Assembly (NCBI RefSeq): GCF_001411555.2
Contig: NC_049904.1
Coordinates: 30,703,370-30,767,369 of the forward strand
Length of the DNA: 64,000 bases
Origin: Juglans regia
Taxonomy: Eukaryota; Streptophyta; Magnoliopsida; Fagales; Juglandaceae
Direction of reading: 5' to 3'
This document shows, piece after piece, positions 1 to 12,500 of the stretch. The notes beneath the pieces were generated by a model. The model saw only the letters and a list, made by a program, of their open reading frames with translations. It searched no databases and was not told the origin of the DNA. The first letter of the stretch is position 1. Each line of letters begins with the position of its first letter. The position numbers were made by a program, and so were the translations under genes.

Positions 1-532
1 AAGTGGGTTGCAAGCTACTTGATGGTGCAGGTGCCACGTTGGTCATTGGTTGCTGTTGTAGAGGGGTAAAATAGGTTGTGCTGCTGACATCAGAACTGCT
101 AACGTCAGGAGCAGGCATTGGTTTCTCAAGTTTGGGCCGTTTTTCTGGAGGGAACACGGTTAGTGCTGAACTAAATGCAGTTGAATTTATGATACCATTC
201 TTGGAGGCAGCTTCTTCTGCAACGAGGGATGAAAGAATAGAGGTAAGCATCTGTGCAGAGGATGTAGAGGCAGCAAGCTTAGCAGCAACAGCAGCAGCTG
301 CTGCTTTCTTGTTCTCTTCTTCAGTAGTTCTAAGAGGAGCAAAAGAAACCACAGGTTGCAAAAGAGGAGGCTGAGGCAGGGTACTGGTCGATTGAACTGA
401 AGGCAGATTCTGTTCTGCAACCCTTGTTCCCTCTGTCGTAGGGTTCATGGTAGTGGCTGCGGGGCCAGGAACAGTGGGTGATGTCAGCCTGTTCCTAATA
501 TTGCTTGCTCGCCCAATCCGATCCTGAGCAAC
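1..532 (-). CDS. Exon 7 (partial) of the CID-domain gene
   Basis: Acceptor AG is at 533-534 and the frame is open from 532 to the window edge, starting [19 protein letters not shown]. The exon encodes a Pro/Gln/Ser-rich region, an Ala-rich helix-like run and a conserved-looking [11 protein letters not shown] motif that could serve as a basic nuclear signal. It joins in phase 0 to the exon 6 end at 25113. The exon continues beyond base 1, so the C-terminus is unknown. Confidence 0.85.
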
Positions 533-3500
533 CTACACGGCCATAAAAATCCAGTCTTCATACCAGCATTGTAGCTACTGAATATAAAATCACAACATAT
601 ATAACATAGAACAAATACTGAAAATAAATCTAGGATGTCCGAGTAAATGCTGAACATAGCAGATGCATGTAAATGCTGGCACGCAAGCAAGCTGCATAAC
701 AAATTTTCATGCTGGAACACATTAGATTACCACGAAAAAGATCAACCGTGTCATAATCCTGATCACAAGTCTGAGGTTCCAGTAAAGGAAAATGTTTGAT
801 CCATAAAAAGAATTACAGATATACTTCCTTACAAATTGGCGTGGCTCGATGTTGCAAGTTCGATTGTAAAGCTTTTTTTTATTGTAAAATAAATGTGACT
901 TACCATATCAAGCAACGTTAGTTTGTACTGTACTTTTTTATAATTCTCTTTGTAGACCTATCACTTCACTCCTGTAAATATTGTCCATGCCCATGAGACC
1001 TATATGCATATTTGTGGCAGTATTTACTAAGTAGATTATGTGTATATATGTGCATGTGCATGCTTGTACAAGTGTGTACATGTGCATATTGGGGAAAATC
1101 ACCCAAAATCTTCTTCCATAAACAACTCATTGGAGAAAATTTTCTTTGACAAGTAAGACAAATTTATTAATCCTTATAATTAGGCAAAGCCCAAGTACAC
1201 AAGTAGTATACAAGAGAAATATACCTAATTACAGCCTACTAGCAAAGAAAGAAGCATACAATATTTACTGGAGTGAAGTGAATACCCCTCTAATTGGCCC
1301 AAAGTAACAAAGATTGATAAAAGAAAGCTCTAATTACCCCCCACCCCCCAAAGAACTCTTTTTTCAAAGCATTGTTCATTCCTCTCGTTCACAGGCACCA
1401 TATTCCAAACCTCCGCTACTTGACGATACGATTTCCCCGTACTCCACTCCAATAAGCTAAGAGATCCACCACCCTCTTAGTCATCACCCACACAATGTCC
1501 AGCCTTACAAATATATCATCCAAAAGAGCCTCGCCACATCACAATGGAGAGGAAGATGGTCAGTTGATTATCCACTCCTTTTGCACATAAAGCACTAATC
1601 CATTATGAAAATACCGCACTTCTTCAGCTTGTCTATGGTCAGAAGTTTTCCATGAGAGGCCAACCAACCAAAAAAAGCAACTTTTAGAGGCACTTTGCTT
1701 TTCCAAATACCAAGGGAAAACAGTAGAAGATTGAGAAGTCAAAGCATTATAAAAGGATCTTGCTAAGAAGTTCTTGTTCCCGGGATGAATCCACAACAAT
1801 TTGTCCTCTACATCATGCTCCAAAGTCAATGTGTACAGCAGAAATATCTCCCACTTCCCAATCTTGATCTGCTCTTATAAATGGCACATTCCACTGCAGC
1901 AGACCATTTGAAGTGTCCAAATGATCAGCAACTGAAGCTTCCTTATACAATGCTATTCTGAAAAGAGAAGGAAAAGCCTCCTTAAGAGCAACCTCACCGC
2001 ACCAGACATCAAACCAAAATCTGACCCTAGTGCCTCGACCCACCATAAATCTGAAATTACAAAAGAAATCCTCCTGGCCCTTCCTAATAAATTTCCAAAC
2101 ACCCACACCATACAAACCACACACTTCATTAGATATCCAGCTACCCCAAGTGCTCCCAAATTTAGCATCAACCACGGTCTTCCATAAAGCATCACTTTCA
2201 TGATGGTACCGCCAAAGTCATTTTCCAAGTAAGGCCTTATTGAAAATACTCAGCTTTCTTATCCCCAAACCACCACAAGATAGGGGGGAATAAATCTTGT
2301 CCCATTTACAAATGGGACTTTTTCTCATCTCCAAGTCCACCCCATAAAAAATCACGGAAGATTTTTTTCCATTCTATTAGCCACACCAAGAGGAATCAAG
2401 AATAAAGAAAGAAAGTACATGGGGAGGTTGGATAATGTACTCTTAATAAGAGTGATTCTACCTCTTTGGAGAGAGACATCCTTTTCCAACAAGCTAATCT
2501 ATTCTAAATTTTTTCGATCATCTCATATTGTCTTGGATTTATGAGGGGCCCCCAATGGAAGACCAAAGTACTTCAAAGGCAAAGAAGAAACCATACAACC
2601 CAAAAAATTAAAAGTATCGTCAGCGAAGAGAAGATGAGATACATTGACGCTCCCAAATGATGTACCACCCACTAAAAAGCCTAATAAGATAGATCGTTGC
2701 CTTCAACATTCTACTCAAAACATCCATAATTAAAACCAATAAAAAAGGAGATTGAGGATCTCCTTATCTCAAACCAAGGGAGCTATTGAAAAAACCCTCG
2801 GTAGTGCCCTTGACCAGCACTAAGAATCTAATAATAGTGAGGCAATGATTCATCCAATTGCACCACCTCTCCCCAAAACCAAATCTACCTAGGATGTAGG
2901 TTAAAAAATCTCAATTAACATGATCAAAGGCCTTCCCCATATCAAGTTTGCAAAGGATACTTGGGATGCCGGATATAATTCTACCATCCAAATATCCATT
3001 TGTGATAAGGATCGAGTCCAAAATCTATCTCCCCTTAACAAAAGCATTTTCTGGCTTCGAAATAATTTTTTCCATGACCGTGCTCATACGATTGGCAAAA
3101 ACCTTGGATATAATCTTGTAGACTCCATTCACAAGACTAATGGGGCGAAAATATTTCATCTCCACCGACTCGGCCTTCTCCGGAATAAGGGCTATGAAAG
3201 TTGCATTAAGGCTTTTCTCAAATTTCATATGCGAGTGAAATTCGACAAAAACCTTCATAACATCCTCCTTGATAATGTCCTAGTAGACCTGCAAAAAAGC
3301 CACTGAAAAACCATCATGTCCCGGCTCTTTATCACCTTCCATACCTTTCAACACATTATACACCTTTTCCTCTTCAGACATCCTCTCTAACCAATCAGCA
3401 CATGATTGATCAATCGTGTCAAATATCAACCCATCAACCTTAGGCCTCCAAGGGAATTGCTCCGTAAGTAGATTGTCAAAAAACTACACAATGTGTTCCT

Positions 3501-6500
3501 TAATATCAGATCTATCCGTAAGAATATTACCTTCCAAATGCAGCACCTCAATAGCATTAAATCTTCCATGAGAGCTGGCCACTCTTATGAAAAAATCTGG
3601 TGCACTTATCTCCTTCCTTTAGCCAAAGGGCCTGGGATTTTTGTCGCCTATAAATCTCTTCGAAAAGAGAGTTTTTCCAGATCAGCCATTACCGTAATCT
3701 TACTTACCTTCTCCTCATCCGTGAAAATCCGGATAATCTCCTTCTCATCAAAGCGTGATAGTTCCTTAAAAAGAGTCTTCCTCTGATCATCAATCTTCCC
3801 AAAATCTTCATCATTCCAAAGTTTCAGATCTTTCTTCAAAGTTTTTAAGTTTTCCAACCAACACAAAACTGGGTGTGCGAGAAAAATCACAAGAGGACCA
3901 CCACAATCTCACATGTTTTCAAATTTAAAATATCGACATCTGTCATGAAGATCCCCACAATCTAACAAGATGAGAAAATGGTCCATACATAGTCTCGAAA
4001 GTCTCTTCTAACATAAATCAGAAAATAGGACTCCCAAGACGAAGATACGATAAATCTGTCCAATCTTTGACCAGACCCTTCCATTCAACCATGTGAATTC
4101 CCCCTGCCGAAGGTAAATCAACTAAGTCTAGGTCAAAGATAAGATCAGAAAAATCTTCCATAGCCGGGGTAATACGAGAATCCCCCGACCTCTCACTCGG
4201 GAAATGGGTGATATTAAAGTCCCCCCCCCCAAAAAAAAAAAAAAAACACCATGGCCCATCTCACCAACTATATAAACCAGCAATCTCCTCCCAAAGGAAC
4301 CTTCTACTGCTGTTTAGATTAGGACCGTAAACACTGGCAAAAGACCACTTGTAACCATCATCCACATTTTGAAACGAACAAACCACCAAATAATCCCCAA
4401 CATACTCCTCAACCATATTGACAACTCTCATATCCCATAACAAAAGTATACCCCTCGATGCCCCATTAGAGGCAAGATAGACCCAACCCATATGAAGACA
4501 TCCCCACAGACTACTAACTATACTTCTATCAATAAGCTTTAGTTTGGTCTCTTGAAGACAAATGATATCAAGTTTATCAACCTTACAAATTCTTAACAAG
4601 TTTTTTACATGGAGGCGCTTACAAGGATCATTTAGCCTCCTTACATTCCAAGATAAAATCTTAGGTTTCATTAATCGCAAATATTCACCCGAGCCTTGCC
4701 CCTTCCCCTACTTGCACTACCTTCCCGAGCATCATAATTGATAGAACAAGCAAGTCTCTTCAACTCCCTATCTTTTTTGGCATAAGATCTAGCCAAGAGG
4801 AGCTGGCCCACCTCAATAGCAATGGGGAGGGCTTTAAATTGGTCTTCGAAACCCTCACATAAAATCCCTACACATTCCCGTATTTCATCCACTTTTTGTA
4901 GAACCCAATCTAGCTGAAAATCTGTCCCACTTGAACCTAGCAGCATAGAAAAAATAGGGCTTGGGGCGTCCCCAACCCCTACCTCACCAAAAAAGGAGCA
5001 ATCAACACTATCTTCATACTCCCTACAGATCAACTGCAACTCGGACACCTTCACGGATCCTTCATTCATAGCCTCCAAGTCATACTCAATAGAGCATGGA
5101 ACCCCAGCATAGTCCTCAATGGACTCATTCTGGATGTGCGACCTTACACCCACGGAAGGACTCCCGCAACTATCAATAGGCTGTAGAGAGTCTCCAGTCA
5201 TCTATGGCGACCCATTTTCAGCAATAGGAATGGGAGACAGCAAAGTCCCGTCAACCACAACAGTCTCCTTAGCCAAATCATGACTAAAATAGCATGGGAG
5301 AACAGATTAGTGCTCCAGCAAGCCATCCAGAGGATTGCTAGCATTCAACAACCTTTTATGTGCTGGCCCGAAGGTCCTTGGATCATGCGACAATGGCGCC
5401 TAGGAGGGAGCCACTCTTGAGCCCGCCAAATCATAACTAAAATTGCATGGGAGAACATATCCGTGTTCCGGCAAGCCATCCAAAGGGTCGCCAGCATCTG
5501 ACGACCTTTTTTGTGCCAGCCCGGAGGTCCTTGGATCATGCGACGGCGGCCCTTGGGAGGGAGCCATGCTCGAGCTAGAGGAAGAAACGGAAAGAGACTT
5601 GATGCACCATAACTTAGGCTTATTTTGATCAACAAATCCACAACTCAAGCCCATTAACAAGCCCAAACCTGCATCAACCTTATTCTTGAGTTTTAAAAAC
5701 CTTGCCTGCATCCTCGACAACTCGGCCTTCACTGCCCAGAGCACCCCTTCAGCTTTCCCAACCGCCAAGCAAGCATCAAAAAGAGAAGTTTTGCCAACGT
5801 TTGACGCCAGGCGCTGACAATTGATAGCATGTGGAACGGCCTCCTGACTTTTGAGATTTTCTCCCCAAATTTCTTCCTTTGCTCTGTTTTCGTCTGTAGA
5901 GACAAAGGCTAACAGACCTACTAGCAGACATAAGTTATGAACAAAATCTTCCCATCCCTGGCCATTACGACCTTAGGGAATGGCCAAGACACCCCTTTTA
6001 TTCCCATTCCCGAATTCATTTAGTTGCGAAAAAGTCCCTTCGAGTTTGGATTACGTTGGATAGCAAGAACACTAGAGTCCAAACATAAATTTATGAAAAA
6101 ACCAATTTTCCAAGAGTATTTGAAGCAGCCACTCCACCATCCTAGTCACCCAAGAAGCCAACAACCGATGAAGAGAGAAGGTGGTTGACACACTTCTACT
6201 CTTTTCGGTGATACGGATACGATCACCGCCATCCTTCGCAAAAACAAAGGACTTCAAGTCCACCCTTATCTCCTAGTACCCGACATTTGCTCGACACTCA
6301 GAAAGAAGATGAAAATAGGGTGAAAGAGAGATGACGAAGGAAGAACAAAGGGAATATAACAAAAGTGGAAGACGAGAAGAGGAAAAGAAAAAGAAAGAAT
6401 GGAAGAGGATTTTTGACATGGAGCGTCAAAGAAATCAGGGAAAAACAAGTGATTTGAGTGGATAGATTATCTCCGGTGAGAAGCACCGGAGGTAAGAATA

Positions 6501-9500
6501 CAAAAGGTCATGAGGGAAAGGGAGAGCTATGTAGATGTCTACCATACTTGAGAGGAACTAAAAAATCCTGGTACAAAATGAAACAGATTATTTTATCAAA
6601 CATTAAGAAACAATATGAGCACACCTTCGATCTAGTGTACTACTAATGGACAACTAGGGACCATCCATCCCCAGCAACACTCAACATGGGACTAGCACAA
6701 TTTGGTCGTTTGGTCTCCAAGACCAAGGAAATCATTGGAAAAAATAAATAATGTATAGCTGGGCACGCTTGACAGATGTAAGGTAAAAGGAAGAAATGGG
6801 GTGCTGCTTTAACAATGATATTTCCTCACAAATATCATACTAAAGGTCCTATAAAGATATAACAAAAATTATGTAAACTTCCAAATTTAGAGACTTCTGC
6901 GTAAAGAACAACTAGTCATGAAAATCAGAGATTTCGTTCTTAAGGGGCAAACCAATTTCCTTCAGTTTAGGACTTTTAGCAAGGCTGACTGCTACATATG
7001 GACCAGTGATGGTGAAGACTAGGGAGGCACAAGATATCTAGGATGATGAAGCCATGCAAATCAATATAATAGCATATCTAGGACTAAGGTTTTGTGTTAA
7101 AACTGCAGGTAAAATAAAGGAAATAAGGGTTTCTTATAGGGAAAGGGAAAGAGTTGGTTTCCAATGGTTTCTAATAAGGGTTCCTAATAGGGTTTCTAGA
7201 AGATGGTTTCCAATGGGCTTTTGCAAGAGTCTACAGCCCTAATATTGATGCGGAAAGAAGGTCATTGTGGAAAGAACAGGCGGGGCATCTTATTTGGTGG
7301 GCATTACCAAGTTGCATAGGGGGTGATTTCAATATCTCTCGTTTCCTGAGTGAGAGATATGTCCCACATCACACCCACTATGAGGTTCGTACACTCGGTC
7401 TAATACTCGTGAACTCTCATCCTGGTCGGATGTAACTCAAAGAAGACTACATAGGGTATGCTCAAATCACTTCCTCATCCTCTTAGATTGTGGCGGCATC
7501 CAAGGAGGCAGAAGGTATTTTAAATTCGAAAATAGGTAGCTTAAATATGACGGTTTTGTAGACAGGGTAAGACGATGGTGGTCTTCTTATGATTTCCAAG
7601 GCTCTCCAAGCTTCATAATGACAAGAAAGCTAAAAGCGCTGGAATAAGATTTGAAGCAATGGAATGAACAAGTATTTGGCAATGTAATTCTGTAGCGATG
7701 TTCCCTTCTAAAGGAGCTATAGGATCAGAAGGGCGAGGAGGAGGCTAGAACTCTTTCTGAATCAGAAAAATTCGCAAGAGTTACGTAGTCACAGAACTTG
7801 AAAGAGTCATATTGATGTAAGAGATCTCTTGGAGACATAAATCAAGGGCACTATGGCTCAAGGAGGGAGACAAGTGCAAAAAATTCTTCCATAGGGTGGC
7901 TAATTCGCACCGAAAGAACAACGCTATTAATATGTTGATGATAGATGGAGTAGTATCTTCAGATCAATCCATCATCAAGAACCACATTGCACAATATTAT
8001 GAACATATCCTAGTTGAACAACAACCATGGAGACCGACAGTAAATGGTTTGAATTTTTCTGCACTAGATCCACAGAGTGCAAAGTGGCTCGAGAGGCCCT
8101 TTGAAGAAGTATGCAAATTCGTTCGAGGTATGGTTAGTGACAAGGCCCCAGGCCCTGATGGTTTCACAATGGGCTTTTTCTAAACCTATTGGGAAGTGAT
8201 AAAGGGCGACCTTATACAGGTATTTCAAGAATTCCATAATAATGCTAGATTTGAAAAAAGTCTGAATACTACCTTTTTAGCACTTATTCCCAAAAAAGTG
8301 GGGTCAATGGATGTTTGAGACTATCGTCCTATTAGCCTCGTGAATGGGGTCTACAAGATTCTTTCTAAGGTGCTAGCGAACCGATTGAGTACAGTGATGG
8401 AAAAGTTAATCTCGAAGCCACAAAACGCATTTGTCAAAGGCAAACCAATTTTGGATTCGGTCTTAATTGCTAATGAAGTGTTGGATGGACGACTCAAATC
8501 TCAAAAACCTGGGTTACTTTGCAAACTAGATATGGAAAAAATCTATGATCATGTAAATTGGAAGTTCTTACTTTATATACTTACAAGATGTGGTTTTGAA
8601 GAGAAATGGTTGAATTGGGTAGAATTTTGCATCTCCACAATTCATTTTTCTATATTGGCGAATGGCTCACCAGTGGGTTTTTCGACTCACTCTCTGACTT
8701 GAGACAGGAGGATCCGCTCTCACACTTACTCTTTTTATTTGTCATGGAAGCTCTCAATAAGATGATTGTGGGCCTCGTGGAAGATGGTTTTCTCTACGGT
8801 TTTTCGGTGGGAAATGGTAATTATGGCTCTATCAATATTTATCACCTGTTGTTTGTGGATGATACTCTCTCATCTTCTGTGGAGCTAATCTCGGGCATAT
8901 CCAATCTTTGATGGCTCTACTTCTCTGCTTCGAAGCTATCTTGGGTTTGAAAGTTAACCTCTCAAAATCTGAACTGGTATAGGTGGGGACTGTTCCCGAA
9001 GCAGTAGCTCTAGCCTCCCTCTTGGGATGTAAGGTATCTTCTCTACCCCTAAAGTATATTATCTTACCTTTGGGTGCTTCCTTTAAATTAGAGCATATTT
9101 GGAATGTAGTGATTGAGAAAGTGGAGGGCAAACTGACATCTTGGTAGATGTTGTATTTGTTTAAAGGTGGTAGGCTCACCTAGATTAAAAGTACTCTTTC
9201 TAATTTATCCACCTATTTTTTGTCCCTGCTCCCGCTACCAACAAAGGTTGCCAACCTTATTGAAAAGCTACAACACAACTTTTTGTAGAGTGATTGGGGG
9301 GACGAGTTCAAGTTCCATTTGGTTAATTGGTCAATGGTTTGTACTCCTATTTCTGCGGGTGGACTGGGGATTCGTAACTTGATGAAGTTCAACCAAACTC
9401 TATTGGGTAAATGGTTGTGGCGGTATCAACACGAAAGCGGGGCCTTGTGGAAGACTGTTATAGATGCACAGGTTGGGGAAGCATAGAGCGGTTGGTGTTT

Positions 9501-12500
9501 CAATGAAGTACGTGGCTCATATGGGGTGGGTCTATGAAAATACATTAGGAAGGGTTAGGAGATCTTCCAGAGACATACACAAATTGTAGTGGGTGACGGC
9601 TCTCGTGTTTGATTTTGGTATGAAAACTGGTGTGGTGAACGAAGTCTCCAAGACACTTTCCTTGCCATATTTGGGCATGCACAAGTAAGGATGCAACAAT
9701 AACGGATCACTTGGTTTTTTCTAGTGGCTCCCCTCAATGGAATGTTGATTTCATTCAAGATTGGGAGTTGGAGGTGATCACAGAGTTCTATGTGGCACTG
9801 TATTCCGTACATATGACTGAGGGCACCATGGATAGGATGATTTGGAGCCCTTCATTGTCAGATCACTCCACAAAGTTTTAACGAGCTCAGGCATGCACAC
9901 ATTTCCATGGAAGAGCATTTGGCAAACAGAAGCTCCTTCAAAAGCTGTCTTTTTTGTTTGGACAACAACATTTGGCAAAATTTTTTTTTTGATAAAAAAT
10001 AATTTGGCAAAATTTTCAACACAAATAACTTAAGGGAACGTCGAATAATGGTGTTGGACTGGTGGTTGCATGTGTAAGAAAGATAGTGAATCAGTAGACC
10101 ATTTGTTTCTACATTGTGAAGTGGCAAGGACCTTGTGGGATTATTTTTTTACAAGACTTGACTTATCGTGGGTCATGCCTTTTAGATTGGTGGATTTTCT
10201 AGCTAGCTGGAGAGGTTTCCGAGGTAATTCACAAGTAGCAGCAATTTGAAAAATGGTCCTTATTTGCATGTATTGGTGTATATGGTAGGAACAAAATGAT
10301 AGAAGCTTCGAAAACCGCGAGAAGACAATGGAGGAGCTGAAAGTCTTTTTCTTTAAAACATTATTCTCATGGGTGGGGTCATTATTTGTAACAGACTAAA
10401 TGTCCATGACTTTTTACTTTTTTTTATAGATAAAAATATTATATATATCAAAAGGAGTAACCAAATACACTGAATGTATACAAAAAAACACCTTACCCAT
10501 ATTAGAAGCCACCTAATGACCCAAAAAGCACGTGAAAAAAAACCCAAAATACACCAAGCCCGACAACAACCCCCTGTTTCCCGTAGAACTAAAACTCTAC
10601 CCGAAAACCCAACCCCAACCCCGACCCCTTGTTTCCCGTCTTCACAAAGCCCTCCCTTTAGACTTCCCTCTAGTTGAGCTACCACCCTTAGCACCGTAGT
10701 TGATTGCCCAAGAAAGACATTGTAACTCCCTGCTTTTCTTGAAACTTGATTTGGTTTCAAGCGCTTGGCTTGCCTCAATCGCAGTAATTAGTTCTTTAAA
10801 TTGGTCTTCACATCCTCCATGTGAGATTCCCACGAACTGCTCAATCTCGTTAACTTTAGGCAGAATCCAATCCGCTATTGGAGGAAGAGAGACCAGGAGA
10901 GCAACATTATCTCCAGACACAATATCCAACTGCACTCCTAACTTTAGACATTCCTCTACACAAGGCACCATGACTTTTTACTATCAGTTGTAAACTCTAG
11001 TTAGGTATTTCTCATATATACTCTCTGTGTACTTGGGCTTTGCCTACTCTTGTGAATTAAATACCTTGATTACTAATATAAAAATTAAAAAAAAAAAAAA
11101 AGGAGTTGGTTCTGGAAGCTATTTGATGGAAGAGTGACTTAGGGCATTCGAGATTTGATTTTCAGGAAAACAATTGCAGCAAAATGAGGTCTAGATTGAA
11201 AGAAATTTGATTTAAAAGTGTTGAGGTAAAAGAAGATAGAAATTGATATAAAAAAGTATAACAAAAAATTAGAATGAAAGAATTGCATATACCTACACAG
11301 GCGACTAAGACTAAGGAGACGTTTGGATTCGCAGGACATCTCAGCTCATCTCAACTCATCTCAGCTCATCTCACTACTATTCATTACTATTCAGCAACTT
11401 TAACTCACAAATCTCACTACTATTCACAACTCATCTCATTACTATTCACAATCCATCTCAACTCATCTCAACTCATCTTCAAATTCAAACGTCTCCTAAG
11501 GCCTCGTTTGGATAGTCAGATGAAATGAGATGAGATGACATGTCTGTAAATAGTAGTGAGATGGTTTGTGAATAGTAGTGAAATAGTTTGAGTTAAGATT
11601 TTTATTGAGTTTTGGAAAAGGAGGGAAAAAAAATTGAATATATATATTATAAAATTAAAATATTGTTAGAATATAATTATTTTATATAATTTTTATTTTG
11701 GGATTTGAAAAAGTTGATTTTTTTTTTTTATATGGAAGTTTGGAAAAGTTGTAATAATTAGATTAAAAAATATGAAAGAAAAATTGAAAAGTATTTGTGT
11801 TTTGAGTAGTATTTGGATGTTGAGATGAAATGAGACCAATTGCGTATCCAAACGGGGCCTAAATAGGAATTAATGTCCATAGACATTAATTAGTAAACCC
11901 AAACTACAGAACTATTGAAACTCAAATAAAAGCCAAACAACACAAGAAAACCTGCAAAAAGATGTGTAATGGATCAAAGTTACAGCTGATGGCCAGAAAA
12001 CTAAAAATTGAAAAAACTTTAATTATTTCTTGAAACTGAATTAAATATTTCTTTAGAATTTACTTTTCCTTAAGCTTCTTTTATCCTGTTTCACCTTTTC
12101 TGCTTCAAGCAATGTAAAGCTTTTTATGGAACCTATTATCAAACAAAAGCAAACAATCAGTATTCACCTTAATTTTACTTTTATTTTTAAATCAAGCATT
12201 CTTGGCCAAAACAATTTTGCCAAGTCTTGGATACAAATATATTCAGAGTATTGGATATAGACTGTGGACGAAAGTTTCATTATTTTTTTGATGAAGTGGG
12301 AAAAGTTTCATAATTTATAATGGATAAGTATTATTCAAAAAAATCATAAGCCAACTTTGCCCCTTCATTTACCCCAGATATCACACGCCTTCTTTGTGTC
12401 AGGCAAAATTCATACCAAACACAAGCTTCAATCCCAACCTCATTGTATAATTTCTTAAACTACAACAATGGAAAAAAAAAACATCATCTCTACATAATTG

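Larger units (their letters stand above)
1140..6731 (-). mobile_element. L1-type LINE, near full length (LINE-1), degenerate
   Basis: A non-LTR retrotransposon with ORF1 at about 4671-6263 and ORF2 from 4671 down to about 1370. The 3' tail at 1140-1230 has the family signature that reads on the plus strand as aattaggcaaagcccaagta. A probable target-site duplication of 13 bp with one mismatch flanks it: tcattggagaaaa (1127-1139) and tcattggaaaaaa (6732-6744). Both ORFs carry stops and frameshifts, including a C/A homopolymer at 4228-4247 inside the endonuclease region. The element lies in sense to the host gene. Confidence 0.8.
7160..11102 (+). mobile_element. 5'-truncated L1 LINE (LINE-2), antisense to the host gene
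   Basis: Starts inside the endonuclease domain (about 7205, [12 protein letters not shown]) and runs through RT and the zinc-binding RT-like domain to a 3' UTR and poly(A) at about 11087-11100. A short candidate target duplication, gagttggtt, flanks it (7151-7159 and 11103-11111). It is interrupted by a 549-bp minus-strand LINE derivative (10419-10967) and by a 17-bp tail-only insertion (9985-10001). Confidence 0.75.

Noticed and set aside
10474..10993. Plus-strand ORFs as small genes.
   Set aside because: They are antisense shadows of the nested LINE ORF1 fragment.
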